From Guyanagaster necrorhizus (lineage: Eukaryota > Basidiomycota > Agaricomycetes > Agaricales > Physalacriaceae), in NCBI RefSeq assembly GCF_019112545.1, contig NW_025064881.1, forward strand, positions 133,960-197,959: DNA of 64,000 bases. Reading direction: 5' to 3'. A program made the translations under genes and the position numbers. Shown in pieces: positions 10,273 to 21,699 of this stretch; position 1 is the stretch's first letter, and each line of letters starts with the position of its first letter. The notes below the pieces were generated by a model, which saw only the letters and a program-made list of their open reading frames with translations, was not told the DNA's origin and did not search any database.

Positions 10273-12412
10273 TACTGGGCTCCCCCATGGCAGCTCACTC
10301 CTCTGTACAATGATCCCATTTCATATGGTAAATCCTAGGCATACTGCCTTGAGATCATCTCATTCTGGTTCCTTTCTAGTACTGCTTCCTTCCACCTTAT
10401 CAGATGGGAGTTGGGCCTCTAGAAGTCAGCTTCCTCAGCCTGTCCATGGGTTTTGGTAAATGCCTGGTCCGGCTGCTGATTGAGGTCAGGATTATGAGAG
10501 CCAAGTTGCCATGGAGCAGATGGAGGGGTCAGAGTGTGAGAGTGCACTTCAGAGAGAGGGGGCCATGTACACAGCTTGTCTCAGGGTGATGGGTGGTGTC
10601 TTCGGCATTGGTCATACAGGGATCAGCATCTGATATGCCAGTGGCCTCTGGACCTGATCTTCCAGGTGTTGTTTGTTGTATTGCAGCATAGCATAGTCTG
10701 TTGCCATGTTCCTTAATATCTCTGTTCACTGGTCAGTGTTCAAATGCAAATATAATTGTCCTAATTATGATGCTACCCAAGTAGCATCATGCCATAAGAA
10801 GTTTATCCCTCACAGGTAGTACTTCTGGTACTCCTGCATCCTTGCTCTCCTTATCTCTTGCACCAGCTCTTTTTTGTTGGTAGTTTCTTCTAGCCCATAC
10901 CTGAGTACTCCACCAGGGCAGGGCTGTTCACTGCTCTCAGTTTCCTCAGTGTCCTCATCGCCCTCTTCCTCCTCAAGGAGGGAAGCAGCAGGCCAGTCAT
11001 AGAAACTCTTGGCTCCCTCTTGTCGAATTGTTGTTGCACTGCTCTGGCTGGATACTTGGTCCAGCAGTTGGAGAGTTTGGTGGATGGTGATAGATGAGAG
11101 CAGACTGGCTACCAATATCAGAATCATATTGGTTTCCTCCTGTCACTCTTGCTGCCTCCACTCACTCATGATAGAGGTGGACATTTCACTGGTAGTCATC
11201 ATCAGTGACAAGCTGCCTGACCACCCTGCTTCCAAGGAATCCTCAGAGTGTGCAGGCAGGGATATGGGTGTTTCCTGAGGCCTGAAGCCCATAATGTCTG
11301 AGGACAGACTCATCACTGCTGAACTCAGTATTGGCACTGAGCATTCTTCAGGAAGGGGGATACTGGAGAGAAGGGGGTCACTGGCTCCTTCTGGTCTGGG
11401 TGCCATTAGCCCAATACTCTAGGGTGCTGCTGCGAGAGGAGCTGGGCTCTCTGAAGACAGGGGTTGAGAGGGAGGGGTCGGCTCGTACTGATGCAAGTAT
11501 GCTGGTGACCTCAGATCATAATCTGTACCAGTTGGAGATGTCAGCCCTAGCCAATCTGTCCCTCTCTGTTTCCCACTGGCAATTCCTGTTCTGCTCATCA
11601 TACTCAGTGGCCTCTCTTCTCTGCTCCTCTGCTGCATGCCAGTTCTCATGTTCACCACATACTGGCTGTGGCTCAGCTCACTGCCTATGCTCTTCCTGTT
11701 GGATGGCATCATCATAGTTGAAGGGAACAGTAAAGTTCCAGAGAGAGAAGTATCAATATATAGTCTCTTTCCATATTTGTCATCATTCTTCTTTATTTTG
11801 GAGGTTCCCCCCCAGCCTAATGTCAGACTGGCTGGGGGTGGAGGGGCAGTGAGGCTGGCTGTGAGGTGTTGTGGTGCAGGATCCTTGAGCCACCCAAGGG
11901 GTATCAAGAGAGTCCCTGGCATGGTTGGCAATCCCATAGGTGTGGGAGGTGGAAGAAGGGTTAGAGGAGGGAGACTGCTCAAAGAAGTCCTCAGGGAGGT
12001 CCTGATCCTCACCATGGAGGACTACATCCAGTACAAAGATTCTGTATCCTCCTGGGACATGAGAGTGCTGACTTCTGGGTCAAGGGGAGTGCTGTCCTCT
12101 CACTTCTTCTTGACTATTCTCTGGATGAGAGCCACTAGGCCCAGCTTCTGGGAGCTGGTAGGTCATTCTCCTGGATTCAGGGATGTCATGTAGAGGGAGA
12201 TCAGAGGTTATGTTGCATAGAATACACTGAATATTTCTGAATTTGTGGTAGTGTCTGATGGCCCAGGTGGTAATAGAATGGTGTCCCCTGCACAGCTGGA
12301 TGATCACCAAGAGGCCTATCAGTGTTTCAACGATGGAAGAAAGGAGTTCAAAGAACTCATGATCAAAGTCTGAGTTATTGTTGCTAGATGGGGGCATTCG
12401 GTTTCTCAGCAC
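10273..12412 (-). pseudogene. Gag N-terminal region pseudogene (element A)
   Basis: Gag appears to start at the ATG at 12,412, 42 bases inside the 5' LTR. The first 110 residues are readable to 12,080 and contain a hydrophobic segment at about residues 24-41 (VETLIGLLVIIQLC). The rest down to 10,273 is readable only as pieces rich in Ser, Pro and acidic residues, low complexity and probably disordered, broken by frameshifts and stops. The same order of segments is seen in elements B, D (30,860-33,570) and E. I know no named domain for this long N-terminal extension. Confidence 0.7.
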
Positions 12413-12453
12413 AATTGGGCTTAAGAAAGAGAATGAGGAAGCTTCAAGCTAAT

Positions 12454-12899
12454 TGTTAGGTCCAAATGTCATGTAAGTAAATACACATGATAAACAGGTG
12501 TCCCTTTGCACTTTGAGGGATCAGCTGAGTTCACTTTGTATATCTTGGTCATTGTGACTCAAGGTCAGATGAAGACTCAAGATAGAATGGTAGTTATAAA
12601 CTTTAGCTTGAAGCTGGGGTCTAACCAGCTGGAGCAGACTCCTTAAATACTGTATAGGTCCTGCTAATAATACTGTGTGCTTATTGTAGGTTTCTCTGTC
12701 TATTGTGCTCATTGTCCTTAAGCATTATTACCATACATAAAAGGATATTGTCTGTGGTTGTCATTGGTTTTGGGAGTGGGTAGGGTTTGACTTGTTGTGC
12801 TGACTAAGCTTCATCCCACACTCCTAAGCACCAAGCTAGATGCCTTGACTAAGCATGAATAGAGATCAAAGAAGAATAGAAAATGAGAAAATCATAACA
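12454..12899 (-). repeat. 5' LTR of Gypsy element A
   Basis: This LTR is 446 bp, the same length as the 3' copy, and runs from TGTTAGGTCC to ATCATAACA on the plus strand. It differs from the 3' LTR at about 17 sites, all transitions, giving roughly 96 percent identity by eye. TGACTAA occurs twice in the same positions. Confidence 0.92.
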
Positions 12900-13429
12900 T
12901 TTCTAGCACTGCATTCTATCTCTCAAAATTTAGATCCTCAGTATCAATAAGATGGTAATAATAAGCATAATAATGGTGAATAATTCTGCTATAGTAGCAA
13001 GGTCTTAGTTGGAATGAGTTGTCATTAGTAGATGGGTGGTGTTCTGACAGATACAGTGGAGACAACATTAGTGACTGTCATAATGGAGGAAAGGCTCTGA
13101 GAGGATGTGCTCATGTCACAGTAAATCAAAGTGAGTAGTAGATACTGTTATTGAAGCACTCAATGTCTAATTTCTCATGTAACCTGCTCAAGCTGCTTTC
13201 CAGATGCACTCTGAGATGCTCATATCTACAATATCTATTGCTGCACATTTTAGCACCTATCAAGTGCTAAGAGTGATATATGAGACTATTAAAAAAAGAA
13301 AACTGGATAGAGATTAATCTTGTGAGCATTTATCAGAGAATATTTTCCACAAATGAAAGCTAAAAGTCAATCATACATATTCATCAGAGTCTAAATATTA
13401 ATAAAGAAAAGAGTAAGTGATGTTGTGCA
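12900..13429. other. Unrecognised CpG-poor spacer
   Basis: I see no coding signal, terminal repeat or RNA gene here. It is the right-hand flank of element A, AT-rich and without CpG, so it is probably old repeat DNA. Confidence 0.4.
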
Positions 13430-13800
13430 TTAATAGCTAACACAGAAAAGGTGTGTGAGCTTACTTTTAGTATCAGATTGGTTCTTTCCTGTGGTCTCTA
13501 GTGGCAACAGATATCTGATGAGGCCACTGAGTGGCTGGTGTTTGATTATTTCATCAGGTGGTTTGATAATGTCTTTGTATGCAATCTCACCCTCATGAGA
13601 AGAAAGAGTACATACAGGAGATAATTTCTTGAAGATTATATCATGAGATATGATGATTTTGTTACCAGGTATGTCATCTAGTAGAACTTTGTATGAGCCA
13701 TATTCTAATCCCACAAATTGATTTTTTTTGTCTCTGGTGATAGTTTGCTGTGGTCTTTGGCTGCAGAGATTTTTGCATAGTAGATAGATCCTCAGACTCA
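13430..13800 (-). pseudogene. Copia integrase C-terminal fragment
   Basis: The frame includes GLEYGSYKVLLDD and NKIIISHDIIFKK, which match the pattern at the C-terminal end of Ty1/Copia integrase where the core gives way to the linker before reverse transcriptase (compare DESDKIFISHDIIFEE in Copia element 4 near 54,775). Only this fragment survives: no LTR, protease or reverse transcriptase is adjacent. It is bounded on the right by the LINE. Confidence 0.7.
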
Positions 13801-13879
13801 GAGATAGCCTACTGTTTGTTGTTTGTTAGTCCACTCTTCCTCTAGTCTGCTGCACTACAGCTTTGTGAGCAGAAAATTT

Positions 13880-16800
13880 TGGCTTTTTTAAAGAAAGAAA
13901 TGTGACACACCTGATAATACTATATAAAAGACTAAATAAACTATCACAAAAATGCCATAAGAGACATGAAGTCATACAAGCCAGAAATATGCTTGAAGGT
14001 GAGGTAATAAGCAAGTATTGGTCTAATATAAAAGCCTCTCAAGCTAAGAGATATGATTCAAAGGCTTAAAAAACCAGAGCAAAGAATATACCAAGAAACT
14101 GAGATCCTATACACTTCTGACTCACAGAAAATGGCAAACATGAGAAAAGACTACCATGATCAGTTATAGAACATGCAACAGCCAACTGATATAGAGGAGA
14201 AGATGGTATCAAAACTGCAATAGAATGCATCAGAATCAAAGTCTCATCAGAGTTAAAAAGACATCTAAGAAAGCTACTATCAAGGGAAGATGTCTAGGAG
14301 ACATTAGAGCTATCAGCAAATGACAAAGCATCAGGTCCAAATAGAATACTGTATGAAGTGTTTAAGGTAATCAACATATAGTATAAAGAGAGTGTAAAAA
14401 AAGACAAACCTGAGTTTGATGTGATCACAGTACTCTATCTAGTATTCAATGATATTGAAAAGTATAGTATATGCTCTGGGACTGATTTTTCTGAGAGTGG
14501 AATATGCTCACTATACAAGAAAAATGATAAATCTGAGATCACAAACTACAAATCCATTTCTCTATTCAACACCAACTATAAAATCATGACAAAAGCTCTT
14601 GCAATTAAGTTGGCACAACCTGCACCAACTCTGATTCACCCAAACTAAGCTGGCTTTATACCAGAGAGGAACATCTATGATCAAATTTGGCTCACCAAGT
14701 GCATTATTGAACTAGCTGAAGCTGAAAAGCAAAATAGAATGATTATATTTCTAAACCAAGAAAAAGCATATGATAGAACTGAACATGACTATCTCTGGAG
14801 AACCCTCTCTGCATACAAAATCACTGAACAATTTATATCCACAATATGATTCTTTTACAGTGATGCCTACACATCTGTCTATGTAAATGAGATGTCAAGC
14901 TCTACACTCTTCTGTGTCATCCAAGAGGTTTGCCAAGATGATCCACTATCATGTCTCTTGTTTGATCTGATGATAGAACCACTAGCAGAGATGCTACAGC
15001 AATCAGACCTATAAGGATTTAATATACCAGGCACAGAAGATCAGATAATTGTGACATTGTTTACAAACAACATAACTGTATTCATAGTGCAATATGATGA
15101 TCTAGATAAGCTGACCAAAATTCTAGATTCTGGAGCAAAATTCAATATAGACAAAACAGAAATTCTACTAATAGATACCCCATCACACTGTGATGCTATA
15201 TATCATCACTGAAATTTGGCAGGCTTGAATATGACTGACTTCCAAATACCAGACAGTATCAAGATAGTCAAAGATAGAGAGGCCATGTAAACTCTAGACA
15301 TATGGGTAGATAACAGAATTAAGCAAGCTAATGTTTGGACATGCACTTTGGATAAGATTGAGGAAAGTCTAGAAAGATGGGAGCTTGGCCATCTCACAAT
15401 GAAAGGATGACATCTAATAATTCTAATAATAGTAGGCAGAATGACATAGTATCTCACAAAGGTACAGGAAATGTCTCTGAATATAGAAAAACACCTAGAA
15501 TAGTATACATGAAAATTCCTATAGAGAGATAAAAACAAAATTAATGTTAATAAAGAGACAGTTTATGCACCTATAGATGATGGCAGTCAGAGCCTCTTGG
15601 ACATACCAATAAGAAATGAAGCTATTGCCATGATATGGCTGAGATCATACTTAAATTTTAGACTAGATCACTCTACATGAGCACTTGCAGCAGATGCCAT
15701 AATGATGTACCACTCTCTAGCAATGGAAGACAATGTGGACAATGCCATGAAGACAAATGTCTTCTTAAAGTTCTGAAAAACCAGTAATGCTAAACTTCTG
15801 GAAAACTTGAAAGTACTGATGAAAATAGCAAAAAAATACAATGTCTACCTTGATGGACTAATGCTATTTGAGAAAATAGTATGTACAATGCCAATATGGT
15901 ACCACATAAAATCCAATGCAACATAGAGAGAATTCAACATTGGAGAACAAGTCAAATGCCTAAAATCATATCACAAAGTCAGGACAGTGAAGAATGTTGA
16001 AAGAATGGCAGAGAACCTCATCAGACATAGACACTTCTGCTGAGAGAAATGTATATGTAGAATATGTGAATATACAAAGAGACTAATGGGCTGTAAATCC
16101 TCATGTAAATGCTTTCAAAAGCAAAGAGTTTACTGGATTCACTACCTCCAAAATAAGACCCAAGATCAAGCTTGGTTGGAATGATAGAGACTCTTCCTGA
16201 AGAGTATGATGAAAATACAAGTAGATTTGAGCCAAATCTACTGACAAGAGGACTGCTAACTAATGGGTTCAGGATATTTACAGATGTAGACACTGAATGC
16301 CTGGACATATACCACTCTAGTACTGAATCCCTCAGACAAGAAGACATAGTGGTTGCATATACAGATGGCTGAGCCATTAGATGCAGAACAGACAAAGCTA
16401 CAGCAGAGGCTGGTGTCTTCTATAGCAAGAATGATGCAAGGAACTGGTGTGTATACCTTTTAAACAAAGTAGAAAGGACTAACCAAGCATCTGAAATGAT
16501 AGGAGCAAAAACAGCTGCAGAAGACACTGTTAAGCCAGACAATGGATCTGGTAAGTGACTCACATCATGTTGTTGATGAGTTAAACAGCTATTTCATCAA
16601 AAGTGAGAATACTTCCTAATAAATAACAGTCTCATCACAGAGACCACCATGGCAAGGTTTAGAGCATATACCACACCAACAATGCTATGATATGTAAAGG
16701 CCACTCAGGTGACTCTGAAAATGAACATGCAGATATACTTGCAAGAATAGCAAATGAGAAAGAAAGCCCAGATATGGTAAACCTGACTATCTTCTCAGTG

Positions 16801-17825
16801 TTGAAGATGTGAGGAGCAAAACTGGTTGCATTGATACAGGCAATGGCATATAAAATAATCAGAAAGCTCTGTTAGATGTAGAATTAGTATGATATAAACA
16901 TGTTCTTTTACTTATTTAATTTTCTTTCCTTTTTCAGTATAATGCACCATTCCACACATCTCAGCTTTTAACCACAATGCTGAGATTAATATTACAACAT
17001 CCTATTCTAACACTTATTCTCTTTCAAACTCTTTCTCATTCACTATGTCCATGCAGCTTCCTCATTAACTCCAATAAGATCAGAATGCAAGATGAAGCAT
17101 ATCAAAGAAAGCTAGATAGAAAGAATACAAACAGGAATGTGATGTTATCTCTAGCAGTGCCTAGTGAATGCATTGAAGTCAAGATAACCAGTGAACAGCT
17201 GTGGACCTCTATCTGAAGGAAAGACCTTCAACAGGTCAGCATGTTTCTTCTTATAGATGCTACTACATGATGGCTATGTGGTGGGTTGACACTGGAAATA
17301 TATCAGTGGTTGCAAAGATAGAATTGAATGCCAGAAATGTGGCACTGAAGAGAGCATGGATCACATACTCACTAAATGTGAGGCTCCAGACCAAGGAGAA
17401 ATATGGGGGCTTATCCAGCAACTGTAGAAATAGAAGACTAAGACTGACCTGATAATCATAAAAGGCCTCATCATATCATATGGCATCCAGTCCCCCAACA
17501 TGAATAGAAGCCATATCAAGAGGGGAATAGAAAGATTTCAATAGGTCCTAATAATAGAGTCTGCACATCTAATTTGAAAGATCAGCAATGACCAGGTCAT
17601 AAATGAGAGAGCATTATATGACACATGAAATTGAACAATGGTGGCTACATGTGATAAACCACCACATGAAACTGGACTGTCTATTATCCAACCAAAGGAA
17701 ATTTGTGAGGAAGGCTTTACAAAAAAACCCTCATCCTAGCAATATGGCAGGGCACACTCCTGAGAGAGAGCTCCCTACCAGAGGACTGGATGAAGGGCAG
17801 TGGAGTTTTAGTAGGTATTGTTAAA
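13880..17825 (+). pseudogene. LINE (non-LTR) reverse transcriptase and RNase H pseudogene
   Basis: A non-LTR retrotransposon ORF is readable through stops. A pre-RT region carries SANDKASGPNRILYEVFK near 14,310. The reverse transcriptase core spans about 14,500-15,200, with AGFIPERNIYDQ and LNQEKAYDR; the usual FADD catalytic box reads FTNN near 15,060, so catalytic aspartates are lost. An RNase H domain starts VAYTDG near 16,355, and a C-terminal segment with EIEQWWLHVINHHMKLDC lies at 17,620-17,680. No endonuclease domain is visible upstream of 13,880, so the copy is probably 5'-truncated, as is common for LINEs. Family assignment is firm, clade is not. Confidence 0.8.
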
Positions 17826-18600
17826 TGAGCAATGATGGAAGGTACTGATGGTATCAACCAGAGCTTACCTGATGGAGTCCTACATGTGACTTGTTCAATC
17901 AGCATGGAAGTCAGCACATAAATGTATTTACCTCATGTGGTCAGAATCAAACAATGTCTTTGCCATGAGAAGATTACACCAAATTATATTCTAAACTTTA
18001 ACAAGGTCCTGTCCCTCATTCCACCAACAAGCTGACTACAACATCCTCAGCATGCTATCCCACTAGTCAGGGGCCCCCATGGTGCAGGGTGTATGATGCC
18101 AAGCCAAACATTCCACAAAAGAAAAAAAGGAAAAAAAAGATTACCTCAAGCTCACTCAAACCCATACTTCTCTCATGGATACCATCTTCTCATGAGTCAC
18201 ATTCATGCTCTTATTCTCTTATGCCTCGTATCTCGACCACCAAACCCTTGCTCTATCAATTAGCTATGGTATCCAATGTCTACAACAAGAATGAAATCAT
18301 AGGCCAGACAGTGATAGTGGTCATAAAGGAAATATCTGAGAGGCTCATCTGTATTTGGACTTGGAATCCTTCTGGCATCCTCAGCCATTCTAGTCCTCCC
18401 TTACTCAGATTCAGCTCAACACTGTGGACTGCCACAAATACTCATCTTGGTTGCAATGTAGAGGCTCCACAGAGAACAAATCATGCTTGAATCTTCGATG
18501 ACACATCATTTCTAAGAAAGTGATGTGCATTTGTAGCACCTAATAGAGTATGCTGTTAGCTATAATGTAGACTACAGAATACCAATCAGTGACATAAACG
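17826..18600. other. LINE 3' flank, nothing recognised
   Basis: This segment contains an A-rich stretch at about 18,118-18,140 that could be the remnant of a LINE tail, but no other feature. The frame 18,089-18,490 has no recognisable motif. Confidence 0.35.
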
Positions 18601-20365
18601 AAGTAATATAAATAGATACTCACCCTCACACAGCATAGCAATAAGCAGAAACACAGTGAGGGTGCTCGACAGACCATATTCAATATATATAGTCCATCCC
18701 GACATAAAGGGGTATCGAGCTTGGCCGGCAGGATACGATGGAGCTCCTGCTTGCTAATCCAACATTGTTGTTGTCCAGAAACTAGTGTTTCAGCCCCAAA
18801 TATCCGATCTAATGCCTTCCATGCAGATATCCAACATCCAGTTCTAGTTGCATTCTGTTACTACTGAAGAACCAACCAATAAGCGGCATGGTGCCTTGAC
18901 CCTGTCAGATACTGATGGGATAATATCCAGCATTGATTTCCAGTGTAGCAATCATGGCGCAGAAGAAATTTACGAAATGACACAGGAATCTAGTCCACCA
19001 ACCCATAAAGACAACAAGCTATCTCCGAAAGAGCTGATGCTGACATGTATGAGTGCCAGCATGTGCATTGGTGGTAACCATAGATGTTGAGAGCAGCACT
19101 TTTCAATATGAGCGGTTGCACCCAGCACAATATGGGAGGACAGGGCTTCTGGGCCAGTATGTTGCTGATTCTGTATGATAACTATGGCTTCATAGGTTGC
19201 ATGCAAATCACAGTCATGGTTCAAGAGCTGCGTTGTGAATAACAAGCAGCAGCAATGGACACTTGAAGACTGGAGGTAATAGCTCAAGAAGAGAACAGTC
19301 TCCTAAGAAGAGGTCAGAATTGCCAGCAAGAGCCTCTTAAAAGACACAAAAATGATATATGTACATGTGATCCAGCCAAATTATAACCCTAACCATAATA
19401 AAGGTTAGGTTAGGTTTGCATTCAATGTCTGGAGAGGGATCATACCCTATATAAAGCACTCCCATCCTTCTCCTGGCCTCCACAACTCTCCCTCAAACCA
19501 TCACCATCAACAAATCTCACCCTTCCACACCTCCTTCCTATGTCCGCACTCATTCAATGACAGCTTCTCATTTCATCTGTAAGCCTTTCTTCTTGCATTA
19601 CCTCCATGAAGGAGTATTCACCACAAGATGAAGAACGATGCATGTCCAACGACGAGACATGGCAGCAATGACAATGCAGCAGAGTAGGGAGTCGCCAGAA
19701 CTGTATTTGTTACCACCAACAGCATTCTACACCCTGTCGAGAGCGTCTCACGGTATTCCTGTCTATAGCAACTTGCAGCTGACCATGACAGTCCATGCTC
19801 ACTGTCATTATGTATCCAGATCCGACGCATCATATCCATGATCTGTATGTGAATATATCATGCCACCCTCGCCATCCATCCTCAGTAAACCATGCCATTG
19901 TCACATCCCGCTGTCATCTCAAATAGAAAGTGATATCCTGATGGTGGTACATCCACTGTTGCATCCAAGCCAAGGGGAGATGATGATGGAACTCGATTTT
20001 GCTCACAGCCTGACGAGTGTATGCATTCTTGGTTATGAGGGCTGTGTGAATGAGGTGGCGACCAACCTGCCTCTGCTATCACTGGCTATCATCCATCCAC
20101 TGCTTCTATGGCCTGTAGTCATTCAGAGGTCAGGCGATCGAGAATGGATCATGGTCGCCAATGTTGTCGAGACATTATGGCATGGCCTATGCACACCCAT
20201 GCCACTGCAGACATCATCACTATTGTTGCTCCTCGAAAATATGTATGATGCGCCTTTTGACAGCCATCAAAGTATGGCAGGCTGCAAGAAGCGAGAAGTT
20301 GTATGGAGGCCCAGACTAGTTTATCTGAGGGGAAAGACATGGTTCATAGGACTCCACAATAGTCT
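18600..20365. other. CpG-containing island, no gene identified
   Basis: Base composition changes here: CpG dinucleotides are frequent and the DNA does not resemble the neighbouring retrotransposons. It contains a promoter-like stretch at 19,448-19,500 and a short telomere-like palindrome at 19,385-19,416. Open frames at 18,848-19,090, 19,638-19,841 and 19,860-20,399 on the plus strand have no motif I recognise, and the last one runs into element B. It may be the remnant of a native gene region cut by element B; no function can be given. Confidence 0.4.
19448..19500 (+). promoter_or_regulatory. Possible core promoter (TATA box and CT-rich leader)
   Basis: TATATAAAG at 19,448-19,456 is followed by a C/T-rich stretch with CACAACTCTC and CAAACCATCACC, which is how many fungal core promoters and transcription start regions look. 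The first downstream ATG codons (19,540 and 19,557) open only very short frames, so either an intron follows immediately or the gene is dead. Confidence 0.35.
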
Positions 20366-20371
20366 TGGACT

Positions 20372-21330
20372 GGTCAAAGCTTGCCATCCTTCTTTTTGAT
20401 GAAGAAGAATGGAGAAGCCATTGGAGATTTTGATGGCTGAATTCACCCACTGGACAAGTTTTCTTCTAGGAACTTGTCAAATTCCTGTTGTTCATTATTA
20501 CTGAGAGGGTAGGTTTTGCAATCCAAGTTGGTGTTTGCATTTGGAATCAGCTTGATTGCATGATTCCATGGTTTTGGCTCTGGTAATTTGTCAAAACTTT
20601 CCTTCTCAAATAGATCTCTAAAGTCTTGGGCCCACTCAGATACCATCTCCTCAAAGGTTCTTTTCCCCTTTCCTTCATTCACCTTGGCTGCCAGATTATT
20701 GGCATGATGTATGGCATGGATGTGGATTTCATGCTGAAGGTTGATGGCAAGTATAGTTTCTCCATCCTCCATTTCCTCATCCTATTGATCCTCCAGATCC
20801 TTGTCTGGTAGCTCAAATAGAATTTTCCAGCATCAGCACCTGGCAAACATAATTCTCCCAGTTTTCCAATTGATTAGCAGATTATGGCATATTAGCCAGT
20901 TGTGACCAAGGAAGACTTCCTTAGTCCTGAGATCCATGACTGCCAAGTCAATTCATTCAGAATGGTCTCCAATCGTGAGTCAGAGCTCCACAAACTCAGT
21001 GATTGAGCTGGCCTGGTTTTTGGTTCTGTCAGCATTATATACTGGGATTGAGGCCACTGTGTCTCTTGTTGAGAGTCGATGCTTGTCAATGAAAGCATGA
21101 TTAATTGAGCTTCCAATGCAACTACTATCAATTAAGGTGGTTACTGCATGAATCAATCAAGATGTCAGGGTCTCAATTTGGGTCTTAGTGAGTAAATCTC
21201 ACCTGGGTATTTTGGACCATCAGATGAATTTCCATGGTCCATGGAGTTCATTGAGCCACTCTAGGGATTGACATCATTCAGCCTTCCTCATTCCTTCTAT
21301 CATTTCATTGATTACTTCTTCAGCTTGGGT
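20372..21330 (-). pseudogene. Protease and RT N-terminus pseudogene (element B)
   Basis: The protease region contains LIDSSC near 21,125, where the catalytic DSG motif has become DSS. The frame 20,443-20,772 (DGETILAINLQ to DKFLEENLSS) is the linker and start of reverse transcriptase, ending at FFFIKKKDGKL next to the truncation point. It aligns by eye with 7970-8760 of element A. Confidence 0.8.
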
Positions 21331-21699
21331 TTGGTGGACCCAATTTTTGAGCATGGCTTTCACTGTTGCTTTGTCTTTAGCATTTTTGATAGCCCTCCAG
21401 GTCCACTCAATGTCAAATGGTTTGAGCCAGATATTGGGGCCCTCTGCCCCTGTTCAGCCCAGAGGCATTTGAGCTTTCTCCTTTTGCAATTCCTTGGTGT
21501 GCGAGAGGGATAACTGTGGTATATTTGAATGCATAGGTAAAACAGGCATGAGAGTATCTACAGAGATTTTATTAGTCCAACTAGTGGCTATTGGTTGCAC
21601 ACCATGAAAGTTCTTGGCTCACCTGGTGGAATTGCTCACTGGTTGGCCCTGTCTTTTACTTCCTCTACTTTGGTCTCTTTGCCAAGTTCTTCATCTTCC

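Larger units (their letters stand above)
4871..12899 (-). mobile_element. Gypsy element A, structurally complete (8.0 kb)
   Basis: This is a full-length chromodomain Ty3/Gypsy element on the minus strand: 5' LTR at 12,454-12,899, leader, gag, zinc knuckle, protease, reverse transcriptase, RNase H, integrase, chromodomain, polypurine tract and 3' LTR at 4871-5316. The flanking 5 bp are TTTCC on the left and TTTCT on the right, a target duplication with one transition. The two 446-bp LTRs align without gaps and differ at about 17 positions by my count, all transitions. The frames carry many stops, so the element is dead. It is the reference copy for reading the broken elements B, C and E. Confidence 0.93.

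Noticed and set aside
19385..19416. Telomere-like AACCCTAACC followed by GGTTAGGTTAGG
   Set aside because: It is only a short imperfect palindrome, not a tandem telomeric array; chance or a small hairpin is enough to explain it.
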